Positions 60,300 to 64,000 of a DNA stretch of 64,000 bases are shown in pieces (position 1 is the first letter of the stretch; every line of letters begins with the position of its first letter). The notes under the pieces were generated by a model that had not been told where the DNA came from, made no database searches, and was given only the letters and a program-made list of their open reading frames with translations. The position numbers were made by a program, and so were the translations under genes. This DNA comes from Lutibacter flavus (lineage in GTDB: Bacteria; Bacteroidota; Bacteroidia; Flavobacteriales; Flavobacteriaceae), in NCBI RefSeq assembly GCF_900188355.1, contig NZ_FZNX01000005.1:186001-250000 (forward strand), read 5' to 3'.

Positions 60300-60718
60300 A
60301 AAAAGCGCTAGAAGAGATAAAAATTTATGAGAATAATTTTAGACATCCTAATTTAGAAAAATTAGAAGTTAGCGGATTGTACGATTTATTTCCTGAAAAT
60401 GGAACTGAATATAAAATTGAGAAATCTTGGCCAGAACAATGGATCTTTTGTGGTGAGTCAGGGATTTACATATTTCTTGACGAAAATTTAGAGATAGCAT
60501 ATATTGGTAAAGCAAACCATTTTGGAAATAGATTTGGAAGCTATTTCTCATCTGGTGTTGAAAAAAAATGCATTTTAATTCAAAACTGGAAAACAATTCC
60601 AAGGTATGTAGTTACCGTTGCAGTTCCTCTAACTTCAAAATTTGAAAATTCATCTTTAGAAGGGTATCTTCTTTCAAAAATTGTAACAACAGATAATACA
60701 GCGGAAAATAAAAGATAG
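60287..60718 (+). CDS. GIY-YIG domain protein
   Basis: A 143-residue protein with a GIY-YIG nuclease fold in its second half: SGIYIFLDENLEIAYIGKANHFGNRFGSYF (residues 64-93), where GIY and YIG are intact and Arg in GNRFGSY is in the catalytic place, and Glu in SSLEGYLLSKI near 124 is the metal ligand. The N-terminal 60 residues are unlike UvrC or homing enzymes. It could be a small nuclease of defence or repair; the context does not decide. It is 55 bases before the next gene. Confidence 0.7.
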   Translation: MAKLEKALEEIKIYENNFRHPNLEKLEVSGLYDLFPENGTEYKIEKSWPEQWIFCGESGIYIFLDENLEIAYIGKANHFGNRFGSYFSSGVEKKCILIQNWKTIPRYVVTVAVPLTSKFENSSLEGYLLSKIVTTDNTAENKR

Positions 60719-60773
60719 AAGAAACGTAATTGAGTTAATAAACGGAACCTTTTCAATTTACTCATAATTTTTA

Positions 60774-61664
60774 ATGACAAAAAAAGAAGCTATTGTAAAG
60801 TATATTTCAGAAATGGATATAGATATGTTATCTCTAATTTTAGAGAATGACACATCGTTTATGAATATATACAAAGAAGATTTTTTAGTAAAATTTCAAG
60901 AAATGTTTATTGAATGTAGAGAGAATAATATATATAAGTTTTCAAAAGTCATTCCGGGGGTATGTGAAGAAGATTCTGAAATCAACGGTTTGGAAGGTTA
61001 TAAATTTATTACTGGTGATAAAAGAGCTTTGACATTGTTATTTGAAGAAGAGAATAATGATATAATAGAAATATATAACTGTGAAAAATTCAAGTCTTAT
61101 CAAAATTGTGAAGAAACTGAACCAATTTACATTTCAGTATATGACGATGAAAAAATAGATTACATACCAACTTTTGAACACATTGCGTTAACCAATAGAA
61201 TTGAAACATTTTATGCGCAATTTGAGGATTTCAAAAACTCAGTTACACTCATAGAAGATTTTGATAATTGGTACAATACGATAAAAGAAGTCTACGATAG
61301 TATTAATCTCTTCGAATATATGGATTTCAAATTTTATTTTGATTTTTCCAGCTTTGTAGTTGGTAACATGTTTGCCCATTTTATTGTGGAAAATGGAGAA
61401 ATATCTAAAAAAGCATTGGAAGAGTACAAAAACATAGATAGTGAGAATGAATTTGAAATTTTAGAATGGTTATTTAAATATCAAGATGTAAGCTCAGTAT
61501 TTGGTGATGAATTAAAAAAGGCTGATGATTGGGAGAAAAGAAGCCTTGTGATACATAAAGAAGAAGAATCCATTGTTTTAGATTGTTCAAAATATAGATC
61601 ATCATTTAAATTTGAAGAAATCTATGATAAGCACTATGATGATCAAAAAATAAATGGAATATAA
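60774..61664 (+). CDS. hypothetical acidic protein, 296 residues
   Basis: A soluble, strongly acidic protein without signal or membrane segment. The first 25 residues (KKEAIVKYISEMDIDMLSLILEND) form a helix pair that resembles the start of proteins said to carry short helical repeats; the centre is beta-rich (PIYISVYDDEKIDYIPTFEHI). I do not recognise a family. Acidic composition and a place next to a small nuclease gene would fit an immunity-type or inhibitor protein, but that is only a guess. It is on the plus strand after the GIY-YIG gene. Confidence 0.45.
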   Translation: MTKKEAIVKYISEMDIDMLSLILENDTSFMNIYKEDFLVKFQEMFIECRENNIYKFSKVIPGVCEEDSEINGLEGYKFITGDKRALTLLFEEENNDIIEIYNCEKFKSYQNCEETEPIYISVYDDEKIDYIPTFEHIALTNRIETFYAQFEDFKNSVTLIEDFDNWYNTIKEVYDSINLFEYMDFKFYFDFSSFVVGNMFAHFIVENGEISKKALEEYKNIDSENEFEILEWLFKYQDVSSVFGDELKKADDWEKRSLVIHKEEESIVLDCSKYRSSFKFEEIYDKHYDDQKINGI

Positions 61665-61784
61665 AATCAGGATTAACACAACTCACCCTAGAAAAACTAC
61701 AATTCAGTAACCTTAAATTTTTTAACTGTTGTATTTGATACACTTTTGTACTGTAAATAATTACTAACATTAAAAACAACAATT

Positions 61785-61898
61785 ATGATAACTACAAAAA
61801 ACAGTACACCAACAGAGGCAAGAGAACAAGTATTTTTTTCAAATTTTAAAAATAGCAGAAGAATTCGTTGGTCATCACAAAGAAGATTTACGTATTAA
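61785..61898 (+). CDS. short Arg/Thr-rich peptide gene, copy 2 (37 residues)
   Basis: MITTKNSTPTEAREQ at the start and KNSRRIRWSSQRRFTY at the end; the same length as copy 1, with matching Thr-rich start, R/K-R-S/I-x-W-S centre and RR end. The two share upstream text of the type ACTAACATTAAAAAC. A terminator follows at 61976. No known family. Confidence 0.5.
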   Translation: MITTKNSTPTEAREQVFFSNFKNSRRIRWSSQRRFTY

Positions 61899-61975
61899 TT
61901 TAAATTAATAACTTGTCCTTTATTACAAGTTTTGCAGTAGTACATAAATTAACTGCAAAAAGTCCGGCTCATAAA

Positions 61976-62015
61976 AAAGATTGAAAAGATGTTATGTTGG
62001 TTTTTTCAATCTTTA
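61976..62015 (+). terminator. terminator after short gene copy 2
   Basis: AAAGATTGAAAA pairs with TTTTTTCAATCTTT across 13 bases, followed by T-rich sequence. A second hairpin, TTGCAGT/ACTGCAA, lies just before it at about 61932. Confidence 0.7.
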
Positions 62016-62074
62016 TTTTTTATAGCCTTTTAAAATTTATAAATCCAGGTTAATCACCTTGTAAATAATTTATA

Positions 62075-62524
62075 TTAATTACTTATTAAACTATAATTTT
62101 CAATAACCCTGTTACTCCAATCATCTACTGTTCCGCTTTCATGTTTACAGTTAATTTCAGAATCAGAAACATACTGAAAATGATAAACATCTTTATTAAC
62201 TGAAAGGTGTAGAATAGTAATTTGATAATTTGAAGGTGTAATTTGTTCTGTACGATTAAGATATGTTGTACTTAGTATATTGATACGCTCATTATAACTG
62301 ACACTATTTGCAATAAAATCATTTTGTGTAAAGCTATAGGCTTTTGAAACAGTAACATTATTTGAATTAACAAATGTCCCTGACCAAGAACCTTGAATCC
62401 AAGAAGGGGGAGAAAAGAAGGTGTCATTGCCAACGTGAATATCACCACCAATACCACTATTAACATCTATAGAGCAAGAAATTGATAGAAGCACTATTGT
62501 AATAAATAGAAATATGTTTTTCAT
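62075..62524 (-). CDS. hypothetical lipoprotein
   Basis: A 149-residue lipoprotein with lipobox LLSISC (Cys at 17). After a Gly/Asp-rich stretch follows SPPSWIQGSWSGTF, a lipocalin-like opening (G-x-W), and a beta-rich remainder (YSFTQNDFIANSV, YQITILHLSVNKDVYHFQYVSD) ending ENYSLISN. It may be a small beta-barrel of lipocalin type. No function can be given. It stands alone between the short genes. Confidence 0.6.
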   Translation of the reverse strand: MKNIFLFITIVLLSISCSIDVNSGIGGDIHVGNDTFFSPPSWIQGSWSGTFVNSNNVTVSKAYSFTQNDFIANSVSYNERINILSTTYLNRTEQITPSNYQITILHLSVNKDVYHFQYVSDSEINCKHESGTVDDWSNRVIENYSLISN

Positions 62525-62654
62525 AATATATAACCTAAATTAATTAATGAAGTTAATTATATAGATATTTATATAAAATGAAGAATATCAATTAACTATA
62601 TGATTTTAGTCATATAATTTTTAAGAATGAAATATACTTGATTAACTAAAATAG

Positions 62655-62729
62655 TTGCTTAGAAAAATTTCAAATTTTAAAAATAGCAGAAGAATTTGTT
62701 GGTCATCAAAAAGAAGATTTACGTATTAA
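62655..62729 (+). pseudogene. short Arg/Thr-rich peptide gene, broken copy 3
   Basis: From 62664 to 62734 the sequence nearly repeats 61833-61903, giving ISNFKNSRRICWSSKRRFTY and the stop. There is no start codon and the 5' half is missing; a stop precedes it at 62652. It overlaps the end of the TPR gene on the other strand by four bases. Confidence 0.7.
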
Positions 62730-64000
62730 TTTAATAAGTCCTTCTCTTCAAGTGATTTTCTAATGCTTTTATGATTTTCCCAAAACTTGGTTTCCAGCGT
62801 ATTGTATACCTCATTAAATTCGGGTAAGTCTTTAATGTTATCAATTAATGGTTCCATTTTAAAGAAAAGCAATACCCAGTATTGGAAATTATCTTCTTTT
62901 GCAAATAACTTTAAATGCTCAATTGATTTTTTTTGGTCGTTTTTATAAGCATAGTAAACAGCCAAACTTAAATTTTTGTAAATAGATTCATCATTAGTAG
63001 CATACTCAAAATAACTATTAAAAAGTTCTTCAGCTTTAGCTTGCTCACCCATTTTTGCATATACATAGCCAATTTTAGAATTCTCATGCTTATAAATACC
63101 TAATTTTTGGGTTTCGCGTATAGTTGTAAATTTATTGTAATAGGTATAAGAATTTTTATAATCTCGCATGTAATAATAAATTTTCCCAATTTCCTGCATC
63201 AAATCTAAACGAGTAGTATCTTTTTGAAACTCCTGAATTAACAATTCTTTTGTTTGTTGTAAATCTTTATTTTTTGCAAATAAAATATACGCTTTTACAT
63301 ATTCAGAAAATATATTTTTAGGATTGTAATCTATAGATTTATTAATATTTATAATCGCTTCTTCTATAAAACCTGTTTGTATAAATGCATTACTTATGTG
63401 TAAATAAATATAGCTGGCGGTAATGGAATCGTTCGCTGCAATATCTAATTGAGCGCCTTTTAAAGCGTATTCTAGATATTTTTGGGTATTTGGTACATAG
63501 CTGGTATAAAAATCGGACAATGTATTAATTATATATGCTGAGTTTGGACTATATTCTAATGCTTTTTCGAAATATGGAACTGCCATTTTAAATTCGGCAA
63601 TATTCATATAAGAAAGCGCTTTTGCAATTAAACTTTCAGGATGTTTAGGGTCTAACAACATCGCTTTTTCAGTATACTCATTTACTAAAGCTGAATGCTT
63701 TTTTTCGGATTGAAAAAGGTCTAAATAATAATAAGCAATGGCAATATTGGCATAGGCGCGTGTAAATTTAGTATCATGTGCTATGGCTTGCTCAAAATAA
63801 GGAATGGCTTTTAGTAAGCCTTCGGTAGTTTCTTTATGAAGCTGGTCTAAACCTTTTAAAAAATAATCGTAGGCAACAGGGTTATTTGTTGGAAGTTTCT
63901 CTATTCTTTCTTTTTCTTCAGGGGTAATAATAACTTCAATTTTATCTGCAATATTTTTGGCTACGTCGTTTTGTAATTTAAAAATATCCGTTACTTTTTT
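62726..64000 (-). CDS. TPR protein, N-terminus beyond the window
   Basis: The minus-strand frame is open from 62726 to the right edge, at least 424 residues. From the edge it begins IFKLQNDVAKNIADKIEVII, then TPEEKERIEKLPTNNPVAYDYFLKGLDQLH, a segment typical of the junction between a sensory or regulatory N-terminal domain (adenylate cyclase, CadC- or AraC-type) and a TPR array. About eight TPR-like repeats follow (AIPYFEQAIAHDTKFTRAYANIAIAYY, AVPYFEKALEYSPNSAYIINTLSDFY and so on). The end is KSIRKSLEEKDLLN. The N-terminal domain, which would tell its role, is outside. Confidence 0.75.
   Translation of the reverse strand, partial: KKVTDIFKLQNDVAKNIADKIEVIITPEEKERIEKLPTNNPVAYDYFLKGLDQLHKETTEGLLKAIPYFEQAIAHDTKFTRAYANIAIAYYYLDLFQSEKKHSALVNEYTEKAMLLDPKHPESLIAKALSYMNIAEFKMAVPYFEKALEYSPNSAYIINTLSDFYTSYVPNTQKYLEYALKGAQLDIAANDSITASYIYLHISNAFIQTGFIEEAIININKSIDYNPKNIFSEYVKAYILFAKNKDLQQTKELLIQEFQKDTTRLDLMQEIGKIYYYMRDYKNSYTYYNKFTTIRETQKLGIYKHENSKIGYVYAKMGEQAKAEELFNSYFEYATNDESIYKNLSLAVYYAYKNDQKKSIEHLKLFAKEDNFQYWVLLFFKMEPLIDNIKDLPEFNEVYNTLETKFWENHKSIRKSLEEKDLLN

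Noticed and set aside
1-64000. CRISPR arrays, rRNA genes, known insertion sequences
   Set aside because: No regularly spaced repeats of 24-40 bases, no rRNA-like stretches and no transposase genes were seen on either strand.

Overview
The window comes from a low-GC member of the Bacteroidota, most likely the family Flavobacteriaceae. The signs are GLPGLI, HYC_CC_PP, DUF4202 and DUF2061 family proteins, TonB-dependent receptors with CarboxypepD-like N-termini, SPII lipoproteins, a metH gene in two pieces, and many promoters with the Bacteroidota -7 element TAnnTTTG, several with a TTG about 17-24 bases upstream.

Layout. 1-9895 holds the end of an AraC-type regulator, two tandem GH16-like lipoproteins, a decaying sulfate-activation cluster (cysQ-cysC-cysD-cysN, each damaged, with cysN joined to the 3' half of a GH30 gene), an intact GH30 lipoprotein and an SLC5 symporter. 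9946-10300 looks like the stub of an old integrated element at a tRNA 3' end. 10306-18002 is mostly housekeeping: trmN6, a saccharopine dehydrogenase-like gene, DUF2007, DUF423, pckA, a deoxynucleoside kinase and a two-component system. 18043-25518 has a GLPGLI/TonB cluster, with three 10-bp-phased TTAAC repeats at its promoter, and a probable metal-related cluster (HYC_CC_PP, TonB receptor, HMA protein).

25587-47534 is a large methionine/cysteine supersector: metK with a structured leader, metY behind two Met-rich leader peptides with attenuators, an S-box riboswitch before a metX-aspartokinase-homoserine dehydrogenase fusion, a metZ-like gene, the sulfate-assimilation operon (DUF2061, cysH, cysD, cysN, sulfite reductase-HEPN, cobA, siroheme dehydrogenase), a second S-box before metH1/metH2, and metF. 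Sulfate is activated and reduced to sulfide by the cys genes. Sulfide is joined to the acetylhomoserine made by the MetX fusion. MetH and MetF then supply methyl groups and MetK makes SAM, which feeds back through the riboswitches. metH2 carries an in-frame DUF559 endonuclease domain bounded by GC-rich inverted repeats, the most unusual object in the window.

47663-49025 has trxA and a DUF58 gene. 49144-55532 is a complete integrative element in tRNA-Asp: a tyrosine integrase, an excisionase-like protein, a HUH Rep protein and an OLD-like ATPase-TOPRIM cargo gene, with 21-bp att repeats. 55533-62725 is an accessory stretch with a PGN_0703-like nuclease, a PIN-like membrane protein, GYF_2 and GIY-YIG proteins, and three copies (one broken) of a short Arg/Thr-rich gene. 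The window ends inside a TPR protein on the minus strand.
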